From assembly GCF_024978135.1 (NCBI RefSeq), contig NZ_JANTEZ010000001.1:372001-436000 (forward strand): a stretch of 64,000 nt of DNA, given 5' to 3'. The position numbers and the translations under genes were made by a program. How positions within the stretch are numbered: position 1 is the stretch's first letter; each line of letters begins with the position of its first letter. Positions 17,875-26,161 of the stretch are shown in pieces. The notes under the pieces are model-generated. The model was not told the DNA's origin, searched no databases, and saw nothing but the letters and a program-made list of their open reading frames with translations. Source of the stretch: Herbiconiux gentiana (GTDB taxonomy: Bacteria; Actinomycetota; Actinomycetes; Actinomycetales; Microbacteriaceae).

Positions 17875-19725
17875 TCAGAGTCCGCCGTCGATCTGGGGTG
17901 CGCCGCACGCCGTCCAGAGGCGCACGCGCGCACCGTCGATGTCGTTGGCGGCCACGAAGTCGGCGAGCGGCTGCGCGTTCTCGAAGCTGATCGTGCCCGC
18001 GAGGTCGTAGAAGGCCAGCACCGTCGAGAAGTCGGCGGCGAGGTCGGCGGGCGGCGTCGCCGTGATGCCGTGCAGCCCGGCCGCGAACGCCGCCGCCCAG
18101 CTGAACGGGTCGGCGGCACCGGGCAGGGCGGCCGCCGCGATACCGGCCTGCTCGGAGAACTGGGTGCAGAAGTCGCCCTCCTCCTCGGGCAGCGGCTCGG
18201 GATCGGCCGAGGGCGCCGGGTCGGGCTGCTTCGGCTCGTGGTAGGTCACCCAGACGAAGCCGTCGCCGGCCAGGTTCAGCATGCCGATACCGCCCGTCAC
18301 CTCGGTGACCTCGGCGCGGATGGTCGCGACGATCGGATCGATCACCGCGTTCAGCACGGTGGCCGCCGGCTCCTGGAGGAGGCCGGGCAGCTTCGCGAGG
18401 ATCTCCCCCTTCAGCGTCTCCACCTGCCGCGCGGCGAAGTCGAGGAACTCGCCGACCTCCTGCCGGGGCACCGTCACGCTCACCCGGGCGATGCGCGTGA
18501 TCTCTGGCCCCTTCGCGGTCTCGGCGTCCTCCCGGCCGGTCGTGAAGCCCATCGAGACGGAACGGTCGTCGGCGACTCGGGACGAGGCGGAGTCCAGGAC
18601 GATCAGGCCGTCGCCGCTCGTCAGCGTCCAGTCGGCGGGGTCACCGGCCCGGATCAGCGGCGGGATCTCGGCACCGCTCGCGGTCGCGCAGTCGACGAGC
18701 GCTTTCGGCCAGTCGTCGGAGAGCTTGTTCGCCTCGGCCCGGAAGGTGCCCGTCACGTCGGCGGCCGGGTCGATCGCGAACGCGGTGTGGTCGGCGGGCG
18801 CCGCCGTGACGGTGAGGCGCTGGCCGGTGAAGAAGCTCAGCACCTCCGACGCGACGCCGAGCCCGGTGAGCGCCACGCGCAGCACGTTCAGGGCCGGTGC
18901 GGTCACCGAGGAGATCAGGCCGCTGACCACGCCTTGGGCCAGATCGATCGCGCCCCCGATCACGGCGCCGGCGAGCAGCCCGAACGGCCCGAGCTCCTCG
19001 ATGCCCGAGATCGCCTGCGGAACGACCCTGAGCACGTCGAAGACCTTCTGCACCGCCGAGGAGAGGAAGCCGGTGAGGGTGCTGCAGGGGGCGTCGAGCA
19101 CTCCGGCCGTCACCGCCGCCGGCGCCGGCGCGCGCTGCAGGGCGGCCGTGACGGCCGACGCCGGCCCGCGCTCCCCGGCCGAGGCCCCCGGCGTCGTCGC
19201 CTCCTCGCCGAACGACCCGTCCTCGGCGGCGGCCGTCAGGAAGTCCTGCACGAACAGCGCGACCACGACCATCGGGAACACGATCGACTGCGGGTGCGTC
19301 CAGTCGATGCCCTCCGGGTCGTCGTAGAGCGGTCGCACGAGCTCGGCTCCCGGATGCTCGCCCGGCAGCTCCGCGCTGCTGATCCACGCCGCCAGCAGGT
19401 AGCTCGCGCTCGGGTAGCCCGGCTCGGCCGGCACGAGCGCGTCGAGCTCGGCACCCGACACGCCCGCGCCGAGGGACGCCTCGGTGATCATCCGCTCGGC
19501 CTGGATCGCCGTGAGCGTCAGGGCGGCGGACGCCTCGACCGCGACCGTCTCGTCGTCGACCAGCGCGAGCCCGGCGTCCTCCAGCTGGTCGCGGGTGAGG
19601 GCGATCCCGGAGGCACCAGCGTCGGCGTCGGCGTCGGACGCCCGGGGCGTCGGCGGCGAGCCGATGCAGGCGCTCAGCAGGCCGATGACGACCACGGCGA
19701 CGAGAACGGACCGGACGCGGCGCAT
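17875..19725 (-). CDS. Large orphan lipoprotein, function unknown
   Basis: A 616-residue protein I do not recognise. It has a clear lipoprotein signal (LVAVVVIGLLSAC, Cys20) and an Asp/Ala-rich tether. A helical, Ala-rich region follows (about 40-270), including PCSTLTGFLSSAVQKVFDVL and an amphipathic to hydrophobic glycine-rich stretch (about 235-300). A more beta-rich part (about 305-430) carries DWTLTSGDGLIVLDSASSRVAD and VSVTVPRQEVGEF. A Pro/Glu linker and a Cys-containing C-terminal domain (CTQFSEQAGI ... WTACGAPQ) end the protein. No enzyme motif is visible. It is transcribed alone, convergent to nothing and divergent from the RraA-like gene. It could bind a hydrophobic or envelope partner, but that is speculation. 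Confidence 0.7.
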   Translation of the reverse strand: MRRVRSVLVAVVVIGLLSACIGSPPTPRASDADADAGASGIALTRDQLEDAGLALVDDETVAVEASAALTLTAIQAERMITEASLGAGVSGAELDALVPAEPGYPSASYLLAAWISSAELPGEHPGAELVRPLYDDPEGIDWTHPQSIVFPMVVVALFVQDFLTAAAEDGSFGEEATTPGASAGERGPASAVTAALQRAPAPAAVTAGVLDAPCSTLTGFLSSAVQKVFDVLRVVPQAISGIEELGPFGLLAGAVIGGAIDLAQGVVSGLISSVTAPALNVLRVALTGLGVASEVLSFFTGQRLTVTAAPADHTAFAIDPAADVTGTFRAEANKLSDDWPKALVDCATASGAEIPPLIRAGDPADWTLTSGDGLIVLDSASSRVADDRSVSMGFTTGREDAETAKGPEITRIARVSVTVPRQEVGEFLDFAARQVETLKGEILAKLPGLLQEPAATVLNAVIDPIVATIRAEVTEVTGGIGMLNLAGDGFVWVTYHEPKQPDPAPSADPEPLPEEEGDFCTQFSEQAGIAAAALPGAADPFSWAAAFAAGLHGITATPPADLAADFSTVLAFYDLAGTISFENAQPLADFVAANDIDGARVRLWTACGAPQIDGGL

Positions 19726-19845
19726 GAGGACCTTCCGTCATGCCGAGCGGAGAGGATTCGAGGGGACGAGCACGAGAGGCGGCGGTGCAGGGGGTCGAGC
19801 AGCCCCAGGGTAGACCTCGGTGCGGGTGGTGTCCAGAGACGAACC

Positions 19846-20541
19846 CTGCCCGGCGTCGACGCCTTCGACGGGCTGAGCACCGCGCACGTCGCCGACGCGC
19901 TCGTGCGGGTGGGGTCGCCCGTGCGGTGTGCGCCGCCGAGCATCCGGCCGCTCGTGCTCGGGCACCGCGTCGTGGGCCCGGCCCGGCCCGTGCGGCACTC
20001 GGGCAGCGTCGATGTGTTCCTCGAGGCGCTGGAGCGCGCGGGGCCCGGCGAGGTGCTCGTGGTCGACAACGGCGGGCGCGACGACGAGGCGTGCGTCGGC
20101 GACCTGATGGCGCTCGAGGTGGCCGAGGCCGGTCTCGCGGCGATCGTGATCTGGGGCCTGCACCGCGACAGCGCCGAGCTGCGCGAGATCGGCCTGCCCG
20201 TGTTCAGCGCCGGCAGCCTGCCGACGGGGCCACTGCGGCTCGATCCACAGCATCCGGAGGCCCTCGAGTCGGCCCGCCTCGGCGAGCACCTGGTCACCGG
20301 CGACGATCTCGTGCTGGCCGACGACGACGGGGTCGTGCTGGTGCCGAGATCGGGCGCCGCCGAGGTCGCGACGGTTGCGGCGGGCGTCCGTGACACCGAG
20401 CGGGCCCAGGCCGAGCGGATGCGCGCGGGCACGTCCCTGCGCGAGCAGACCCGCTTCGGCGCCTATCTCGACGAGCGCTCCCGCACGGGGATCACCTTCC
20501 GGCAGCACCTGCGCAGACTCGGCGGCGCCATCGAGGAGTAG
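19846..20541 (+). CDS. RraA / HMG aldolase-like protein with an abnormal start
   Basis: The frame encodes an RraA-family protein: FDGLSTAHVADAL at the start, GPARPV, VVDNGGRDDEACVGDLMA and the metal/substrate-binding region IWGLHRDSAEL. Members are 4-hydroxy-4-methyl-2-oxoglutarate or related aldolases, or RNase E inhibitors. About 231 residues from the CTG at 19846 match usual family length. No ATG, GTG or TTG occurs in this frame from 19681 until 19903, which is inside the conserved domain. GTG codons at 19820, 19826 and 19829 lie in another frame that would join smoothly if the CCC at 19844-19846 had one more C. So the gene either uses CTG or carries a one-base lesion or sequencing error. 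The neighbouring dehydrogenase gene is convergent. Confidence 0.65.
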   Translation: MPGVDAFDGLSTAHVADALVRVGSPVRCAPPSIRPLVLGHRVVGPARPVRHSGSVDVFLEALERAGPGEVLVVDNGGRDDEACVGDLMALEVAEAGLAAIVIWGLHRDSAELREIGLPVFSAGSLPTGPLRLDPQHPEALESARLGEHLVTGDDLVLADDDGVVLVPRSGAAEVATVAAGVRDTERAQAERMRAGTSLREQTRFGAYLDERSRTGITFRQHLRRLGGAIEE

Positions 20542-20568
20542 GCGGTAGGCGTCGTCAGCGAGCCCGCC

Positions 20569-21603
20569 TCAGCGCATCGTCGTGAGGTCGAGCAGCACCT
20601 TGGGTCGCCGCCGCTCCCCCGACGTCAGCGCGGCGAAGGCCGCCTCCGCCTCGTGCCAGGGCACCACCCGGTCGACCAGCTGCGCCGCCGGGAAGCCGGG
20701 CGCGGCGATCAGCTCGGCCATCCGCCCGTAGTGGTCGAGGCCGTGGAAGATGCCGTGCAGGGTGAGACCCTTCATGGTGAACGGTGCGGGATCGAAGTCG
20801 GGCACCCCGCCGGCCACGACACCGACGAGAGCCGCCCGACCGCCCGGCCGGAGGATGGTGCCGAGCATCCCCACCCCGCTCGCCCGGCCGGCCGCCTCGA
20901 TGGCGACGGTGTAGTCGCCGGCGACAACCGCATCGGCCCGCAGCGCCCGTTCGGCGCCGAGCTCGAGGGCGAGCTCGAGCCCGGCGTCGCTCGAGCCGAT
21001 CGCGTCGACGTGCGGGGTGATGCGGCGGGCCACCGCCAGGGTCAGCAGGCCGAGCGTTCCGGTGCCGAGCACCGCCACCCGGTCGTCGAAGCGGATGCCC
21101 GTGGTGACGACCGCGTTCACCGCCGTGACCCCGGGCTCGATCAGCACCGCCTCCGCGAGCGACGCTCCCTGGGGCAGCCGCGTGACCGAGGTGGACGGCA
21201 TCGAGACGTACCGCGCCGCCGCACCCTGCCGGCCCACCAGCCCCACCTCCTGACGGTGCTCGCAGCCGTCGCGGAACCCGGCCTGGCACGGGCCGCAGGC
21301 CCCGCAGACGACGACGGTCTGGCCGACGACCCGGTCGCCGGGAGCCACGGTCTCCACCCCGTCGGCGACGGCCACCACGGTGCCGGTGAACTCGTGGCCG
21401 AAGATCAGCGGGTAGGCGGCGAGCCCTTCGCGGATGAAGTAGCTCTCGCGCCGCAGCAGGTCGAGGTCGGTGCCGCAGATGCCGAGGAACGCGACTTCGA
21501 CGAGCACCTCACCGGGACGTTCGGGCGGCACGGGAGCGGTGCCGGGCGTCACCCGACCCGGGGTCAGTTCGAGCACGGGCATCTCGCCGGTGGGCCAGGT
21601 CAT
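20569..21603 (-). CDS. Zinc-dependent alcohol/polyol dehydrogenase (MDR)
   Basis: A 344-residue dehydrogenase starting MTWPTGEMPV, with GAAGGAG eight bases upstream of the ATG. Catalytic zinc ligands: Cys in GICGTDLD and His-Glu in FGHEFTG. A structural-zinc-type Cys cluster follows in VVCGACGPCQAGFRDGC. The Rossmann glycine motif is GTGTLGLLTLA (about 170-180). The enzyme oxidises an alcohol or polyol with NAD(P); sorbitol-, threonine- and glucose-type dehydrogenases share these motifs and the substrate cannot be chosen. It stands alone between the RraA-like gene and the photolyase gene. Confidence 0.85.
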   Translation of the reverse strand: MTWPTGEMPVLELTPGRVTPGTAPVPPERPGEVLVEVAFLGICGTDLDLLRRESYFIREGLAAYPLIFGHEFTGTVVAVADGVETVAPGDRVVGQTVVVCGACGPCQAGFRDGCEHRQEVGLVGRQGAAARYVSMPSTSVTRLPQGASLAEAVLIEPGVTAVNAVVTTGIRFDDRVAVLGTGTLGLLTLAVARRITPHVDAIGSSDAGLELALELGAERALRADAVVAGDYTVAIEAAGRASGVGMLGTILRPGGRAALVGVVAGGVPDFDPAPFTMKGLTLHGIFHGLDHYGRMAELIAAPGFPAAQLVDRVVPWHEAEAAFAALTSGERRRPKVLLDLTTMR

Positions 21604-21662
21604 GCGGGCATCTCCTTCGATCGTGCTCCGTCGCACTGTGAGCCGAGGCTACCGGCCTCAGG

Positions 21663-23153
21663 TCACCACCGCTCGCGGTGCCGCTCCTGGTCGACCACGG
21701 CGTCGCGGTCGGCGAGCCGGCGCAGCCCGGCGAGCGGCTGCGCCATGCGGTGGTTGCGCTGCAGCCGCGGCTCGACCCGGTCGAGGAACGCCCAGTACCC
21801 GGCCGTGAACGGGCAGGCGTTCTCACCGAGCCGCACCTTCGGGTCGAAGACGCAGCCGCCGCAGTAGTCGGACATCTTGTTGATGTAGGCGCCGCCCGAG
21901 GCGTAGGGCTTGGTGGCGACGATGCCGCCGTCGGCGTGCTGCGACATGCCGATGACATTGGCCGGCATCACCCAGGGCGTGCCGTCGACGAACATGTCGA
22001 CGAACCAGTCGTTCAGCGCCACCGGGTCGTAGCCGTGCTGGAGCGCCCAGTTGCCGAGCACCATCAGCCGCTGGATGTGGTGCGCCCAGCCGTGCCGGCG
22101 CATGCCGTCGATGGTCTCGTGCAAGCAGTTCGCCTCGACGGCGGCCGGGTCGAGCTCGCGGAAGGCCTGCGGCAGCGGCTCGTGCGCCCCCAGAGCGTTG
22201 CTGCCGGTGCGGTAGCCCTCGCCCAGGTGCCAGTAGAGGTGCCAGACGTAGTCGCGCCAGCCGACGATCTGGCGGGTGAAGCCCTCGACGCTCGCGAGCG
22301 GCGCATTGCCGGCGTGGTACTCGGCGACGACGGTCTCGACCACGTGCCGCGGGTCGAGCAGGCCGAGGTTCATCGGTGCGCTCAGCAGGGAGTGCGCCAT
22401 CGTCCAGTCCCCGTCGAGCATGGCGTCTTCGAACGGGCCGAAGTCGTTCAGTCGCGACTCGACGAAGTCGGCAAGCGCCCGCTCGGCCTCGGCGTGGGTG
22501 GCGGCGAACCGGCGGGGCCCGTCGTCACCCACCAGGGTGACGTGACCGTCGCGCTGCCAGGCGTCGAGGTCGGCGCGCACCTCCTGGTCGATCTCGTCCT
22601 CCTCAGGCCACCACGGGTCGGGCAGGCCCAGGCGGGCGGCGTTCTTCGGCGGCGGGGTGCGGTTGTCGTGGTCGTAGTTGAAGCGGCCGCCCTCGGGCTG
22701 GTCGCCGCGCATCAGCAGGCCGGTGCGCTCGCGCACGGTGCGGTAGAAGTCCTCCATCAGCAGCCGCTTGCCCTGACGGGTGGCCGCCCAGTCGGCGAAG
22801 TCGGCCTCGGAGGTGACGAAGCCGCGGCTCGGCAGCACCACGACGCCGCGGCGGCGCACGAAGCGGCGGACGGCCCAGCTCGTGGGGTCGATGACCTCGA
22901 GGTCGTCGCGGCCGTCGACCACCTCCGAGTAGCGCTCGACCCGGTGGTACTCCACGCGGTCGCCGAGCTCGGCCGCGCGGTGGCGCATCGCCGAGAGCAG
23001 CAGGTGCGCCTTGGCCCGGTGCATCGGGCGGCGCCCGAACACCGACCGGGCCTCGACGATCATCATCGGCCCGCCGTCGTCGAACAGCGGCCCCAGCTGC
23101 CCGGCGAACACCCAGCGGGTGCGCCCGCCGGCCCGCCCCTCGTCGCCCGCCAT
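21663..23153 (-). CDS. FeS-type bacterial cryptochrome/photolyase (PhrB-like)
   Basis: A 496-residue protein of the FeS-BCP/CryPro family (WVFAGQLGPLFDD at the N-terminus; NVIGMSQHADGG and KPYASGGAYINKM near the C-terminus). Four cysteines, Cys343, Cys431, Cys434 and Cys447, have exactly the spacing of the [4Fe-4S] ligands of Agrobacterium PhrB (350, 438, 441, 454). PhrB-type enzymes repair (6-4) photoproducts using light and FAD. The start codon overlaps the stop of the upstream SPL-like gene by one base, so the two are translated together. The first ten residues are a hydrophilic extension; this ATG is the only coupled start. Confidence 0.93.
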   Translation of the reverse strand: MAGDEGRAGGRTRWVFAGQLGPLFDDGGPMMIVEARSVFGRRPMHRAKAHLLLSAMRHRAAELGDRVEYHRVERYSEVVDGRDDLEVIDPTSWAVRRFVRRRGVVVLPSRGFVTSEADFADWAATRQGKRLLMEDFYRTVRERTGLLMRGDQPEGGRFNYDHDNRTPPPKNAARLGLPDPWWPEEDEIDQEVRADLDAWQRDGHVTLVGDDGPRRFAATHAEAERALADFVESRLNDFGPFEDAMLDGDWTMAHSLLSAPMNLGLLDPRHVVETVVAEYHAGNAPLASVEGFTRQIVGWRDYVWHLYWHLGEGYRTGSNALGAHEPLPQAFRELDPAAVEANCLHETIDGMRRHGWAHHIQRLMVLGNWALQHGYDPVALNDWFVDMFVDGTPWVMPANVIGMSQHADGGIVATKPYASGGAYINKMSDYCGGCVFDPKVRLGENACPFTAGYWAFLDRVEPRLQRNHRMAQPLAGLRRLADRDAVVDQERHRERW

Positions 23154-24229
23154 CAGAACGCGTACCGGATGCGGCAGGACGGGAGCTTCTCAGCGACGAG
23201 CGCCCGGAACCGGGCCACGGCGTCGGCCTTCAGCCCGCGGCGGTAGCGCACGTTCACGGCGCCGTTCTCGGAGAGCTTCTGCTCCTGCAGCTCAGGGCGC
23301 CAGAGCAGCTGCTCGGCCTTCGGGTGCCAGCCGAGGTTCACCTCGTGCAGCCGCTCGTTGTGGGTGAGCAGGATGACCTCGGCCGCGAGCTGCGCCTTCG
23401 CCCGCTCGTGCAGCGTGTCGTCGATGCGCTCGAGCAGGGCGCCCCAGTCGGCCTGCCAGGTGGGGGTGAGGATGACCGGGGAGAAGTTCAGGTGCACCTC
23501 GAAGCCGGCGTCGACGAAGTCGTTCACCGCGGCGATGCGCTCGGCGACCGGGGTGGTGCGGATGTCGGTGACCTTCGCCGTCTCGTCGGGCATGACCGAG
23601 AAGCGGATGCGCGTGCGGCCCATCGGGTCCCACTCCAGCAGCTCGCGGTTGACGTACTTGGTGGCGAACGAGGCCTTCGCCGTGGGCGACATGCGGAACA
23701 GCTCGCAGAGCTCGCGCACGTTCTCGGACAGCAGCGCATCGGCCGAGCAGTCGCTGTTCTCGCCGATGTCGTAGACCCACGCCTCGGGGTCGCACTGGTT
23801 CGGTTCTGTCTTCGCACCCTGTTTATGGATGTGCCGGGCCACGTGGGCCGTGATCTGCTCGATGTTGGCGAACACCGTGACGGGGTTGCTGTAGCCCTTG
23901 CGGCGCGGCACGTAGCAGTACGCGCACGCCATGGCGCAGCCGTTCGCGGTCGACGGCGCGATGAAGTCGGCCGAGCGGCCGTTCGGCCGCGTGGTGAGCG
24001 ACTTCTTGACACCGAGCACGAGCGCCTCGGTCTTGATGCGCACCCAGCGGGCGACGTTCGCCTCATCGCCGTGCACCTCGGGGATCTGCCAGTGCGAGGC
24101 GACCGGCACGATCTCGGCACCCGGCCACCGGTCGACCACGTCGCGACCGCGCGGGAGCTCGAGCGCGGCCGGCTCGGCGTAGATGCGCCGGATGTCGACG
24201 AGCGGCGCGGTGCGCACGGCGGAGGTCAT
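23153..24229 (-). CDS. Spore photoproduct lyase-like radical SAM protein
   Basis: A 358-residue radical SAM enzyme. The 4Fe-4S/SAM motif CX3CX2C is at Cys98, Cys102 and Cys105 (NGCAMACAYCYVPRRKG), preceded by PST as in SPL proteins. It belongs to the SPL-like family found in non-sporulating actinobacteria. True SPL reverses the thymine dimer (5-thyminyl-5,6-dihydrothymine) formed by UV in spore DNA. Internal patterns ATKYVNRELL and HLNFSPVILTPTWQADW fit this family. It precedes and overlaps the FeS photolyase gene, so a UV-damage role is likely, but the natural lesion is unknown because the organism need not sporulate. Confidence 0.85.
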   Translation of the reverse strand: MTSAVRTAPLVDIRRIYAEPAALELPRGRDVVDRWPGAEIVPVASHWQIPEVHGDEANVARWVRIKTEALVLGVKKSLTTRPNGRSADFIAPSTANGCAMACAYCYVPRRKGYSNPVTVFANIEQITAHVARHIHKQGAKTEPNQCDPEAWVYDIGENSDCSADALLSENVRELCELFRMSPTAKASFATKYVNRELLEWDPMGRTRIRFSVMPDETAKVTDIRTTPVAERIAAVNDFVDAGFEVHLNFSPVILTPTWQADWGALLERIDDTLHERAKAQLAAEVILLTHNERLHEVNLGWHPKAEQLLWRPELQEQKLSENGAVNVRYRRGLKADAVARFRALVAEKLPSCRIRYAF

Positions 24230-24365
24230 GACCTCTTTCTACCCGGCACCACCGACATCCGCGCGGACCATGCGCCCCGCGGCCACCGGCGTCAACCCGC
24301 TCGCGTCGACACCGGGAGCGACGAGGGTGAGGAGTTCACCGACCGCACGACCGGAAGGCACGACC

Positions 24366-24911
24366 ATGTCCGAACGCAACACCCTCGTCCGATCCCTGCA
24401 CGACCTCGGGCTCGCCGCCTGGTTCGGCGGCACCCTGATGGGCGCGGTGGGCCTGAACGGCGCCACCGCGAAGGCGCACGACCCGGCCGAGCGCCTGGCG
24501 CTCTCCTCGCTCGGCTGGGCGAAGTGGGCCCCCGTGCAGCTCACCGCCCTCGCGGCCCACGCCATCGGCGGAGCCGGGCTCATCCTCGGCAACAAGGGCC
24601 GGCTCGCGGCTCAGCCCGAGGCGCGCACGAACACCAACGTCAAGCTGACCATCACGCTCGTCGCCGCCGGCGCCAGCCTGTACTCGGGCCTCCTCGGCGC
24701 CAAGATGGGCAAGAGTGCCCACGAGGGCACCGAGGGCGTCACCGAGCCGTCGCCCGACGCATCGACGTCCCTGAAAGCGGCGCAGACGAAGCAGCGTGCG
24801 CTGCAGTGGCTCATCCCGGCGCTGACCGGAACGCTGATCGTGATGGCCGCCCAGCAGGGCGAGCAGCAACGGCCAGCCGCCGGGTGGCTGCACCGGCTGA
24901 CGAAGCGCTGA
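24366..24911 (+). CDS. Hypothetical four-span membrane protein
   Basis: A 181-residue protein starting MSERNTLVRSLHDLGLAAWFGG, with GGAAGG eight bases before the ATG at 24366. Hydrophobic segments at about 13-32, 52-75, 92-112 and 150-170. It has a conserved look (WFGGTLMGAVGLNGAT, WAPVQLTALAAHAIGG) known from small actinobacterial membrane proteins of unknown function. A Ser/Thr/Glu-rich loop separates the last two helices. It is divergent from the SPL-like gene by about 136 bases and may share a promoter region; a link to UV repair is only positional. Confidence 0.75.
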   Translation: MSERNTLVRSLHDLGLAAWFGGTLMGAVGLNGATAKAHDPAERLALSSLGWAKWAPVQLTALAAHAIGGAGLILGNKGRLAAQPEARTNTNVKLTITLVAAGASLYSGLLGAKMGKSAHEGTEGVTEPSPDASTSLKAAQTKQRALQWLIPALTGTLIVMAAQQGEQQRPAAGWLHRLTKR

Positions 24912-24942
24912 CCCGCGTGAGTCGCGCGGCACCGGTGGCGGG

Positions 24943-25443
24943 TCAGGCCGCGAAGAGGTCGCGGTAGTAGGCGGACTGACCGGGGTGGTAGTCGGCGAAG
25001 TCGACCGACTCAACCTCGCCGCCCGCGAGGGCCACGCCGAGTCGGTCGAGGTAGTACTCCCAGCCGGGGCCGATGTCCGCCATGGCGGCGGGGTCGTCGA
25101 CGAGGTGGGCGAACGTCAGCACGGTGCCCGGCGCCGCCTCGGTGAGAGAGAGCTCGAGGCGCCAGCCCTCGCCGAGGCTCACGGCCAGCCGCGACCGCGG
25201 CTCGCAGGCGGTGATCGTCGCGGGCTCCGCCTCGACGTCCGCCCCCTCGGAGGTCATCGCGAAGTCGACGGTGCCGGTGGCCGGGTCGCCCGACCAGGTG
25301 CCGATCCACCGCTCGAGGCTGGCCGGCTCGGTGACGGCGGCCCAGACCACGTCGACCGCATCCGGGAAGGCGCGCTCGAGCACCAGGGCGTCGAGCCCGT
25401 CGCGGGTCTCGCGGCGGCCGGTGGGGGTGTGCGCAGCGCTCAT
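24943..25443 (-). CDS. SRPBCC/AHSA1-type START-fold protein
   Basis: A 166-residue protein starting MSAAHTPTGR. The region from about residue 20 on shows the AHSA1 pattern: LERAFPDAVDVVWAAVTEPASLERWIGTW, a beta-rich middle with LRLELSL-like strands and WEYYLDRLGVALAG at the C-terminus. Members bind hydrophobic ligands or assist stress responses; many actinobacterial ones sit next to ArsR regulators, none of which is seen here. It is transcribed alone and convergent to the membrane protein gene. Confidence 0.8.
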   Translation of the reverse strand: MSAAHTPTGRRETRDGLDALVLERAFPDAVDVVWAAVTEPASLERWIGTWSGDPATGTVDFAMTSEGADVEAEPATITACEPRSRLAVSLGEGWRLELSLTEAAPGTVLTFAHLVDDPAAMADIGPGWEYYLDRLGVALAGGEVESVDFADYHPGQSAYYRDLFAA

Positions 25444-25582
25444 GCGTCGATCATCGCGAGTGCGCGGCGGGATGTCCAGGGCGGCGCCCGGCGTGCGGGG
25501 GGGGTGCACACGGTTCCGACGACGGTCGGAAGACGCGCTCCGCCCGGCGCGGTAGACAGGAGGCTCCGACGAAGGAGGAACC

Positions 25583-25768
25583 ATGTCGCAGGAGGACGTC
25601 GAGACGTATCACCAGGACGGATCCTGGTACAACCGCGAGGCCGGGGAGTCGCGCAACGTCAGCGGGCCGTTCCGCACCAAGGAGGAGGCCGTCGAGGCCG
25701 GGCGCCGCTACGGCGGCCGGCGGCGCGGCGAGCACCACGAGCACCACGGCTCCGACCACCACGAGTGA
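25583..25768 (+). CDS. DUF2188-like small protein
   Basis: A 61-residue protein with a strong ribosome binding site (GAAGGAGG six bases before the ATG). It has the DUF2188 pattern: a query-like beta strand GSWYNREAGESRNVSGPF, then KEEAVEAGRRYG. The C-terminus is His-rich (EHHEHHGSDHHE), which could bind metal. Function unknown; such proteins are often induced by stress. It precedes the acidic protein gene on the same strand by 72 bases. Confidence 0.75.
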   Translation: MSQEDVETYHQDGSWYNREAGESRNVSGPFRTKEEAVEAGRRYGGRRRGEHHEHHGSDHHE

Positions 25769-25840
25769 CCGCGGCGGCCAGCCGAGCCGCCCAGGCCGCG
25801 ACGGCCGCGCCGTGAACATCACCACCGAACGGAGAACACC

Positions 25841-26161
25841 ATGTCCCTTCCCAGCGACCCCGATCAGAACGGCTTCGAGTTCGCGGGTGTGCCCGACTCG
25901 CCCGACCCCGCGGGCGCCATCCTCGAGGAGGGCATCCCCGACCAGGAGGGCAGTCTCGACCAGGAGGGCAGCCCCGACGAGGAGGGCGGCAGCGCCGACG
26001 ACGGCGCCGACGAGCCCGACACACCCGACGACGCCGAGCCCGACGCCGCGGGTGCACCGGGCGACGCCCGGCCCGACTGGCCCGACTTCAGCTCCGAGAT
26101 CCTCGAGCCCGACGAGTCCCAGCCCTTCGGAGCCAGGACACCGGACGACCTGCGCGACTGA
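25841..26161 (+). CDS. Acidic low-complexity hypothetical protein
   Basis: A 106-residue protein, extremely acidic, with Asp/Glu/Pro/Ala/Gly repeats (EEGIPDQEGSLDQEGSPDEEG) and no hydrophobic core. It is probably disordered. The ATG at 25841 has GGAG (CGGAGAACACC) upstream. Its last 74 bases overlap the convergent end of the second GH3 gene, so one of the two 3' ends evolved into the other. I know no family. It follows the DUF2188 gene and may be co-transcribed. Confidence 0.6.
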   Translation: MSLPSDPDQNGFEFAGVPDSPDPAGAILEEGIPDQEGSLDQEGSPDEEGGSADDGADEPDTPDDAEPDAAGAPGDARPDWPDFSSEILEPDESQPFGARTPDDLRD

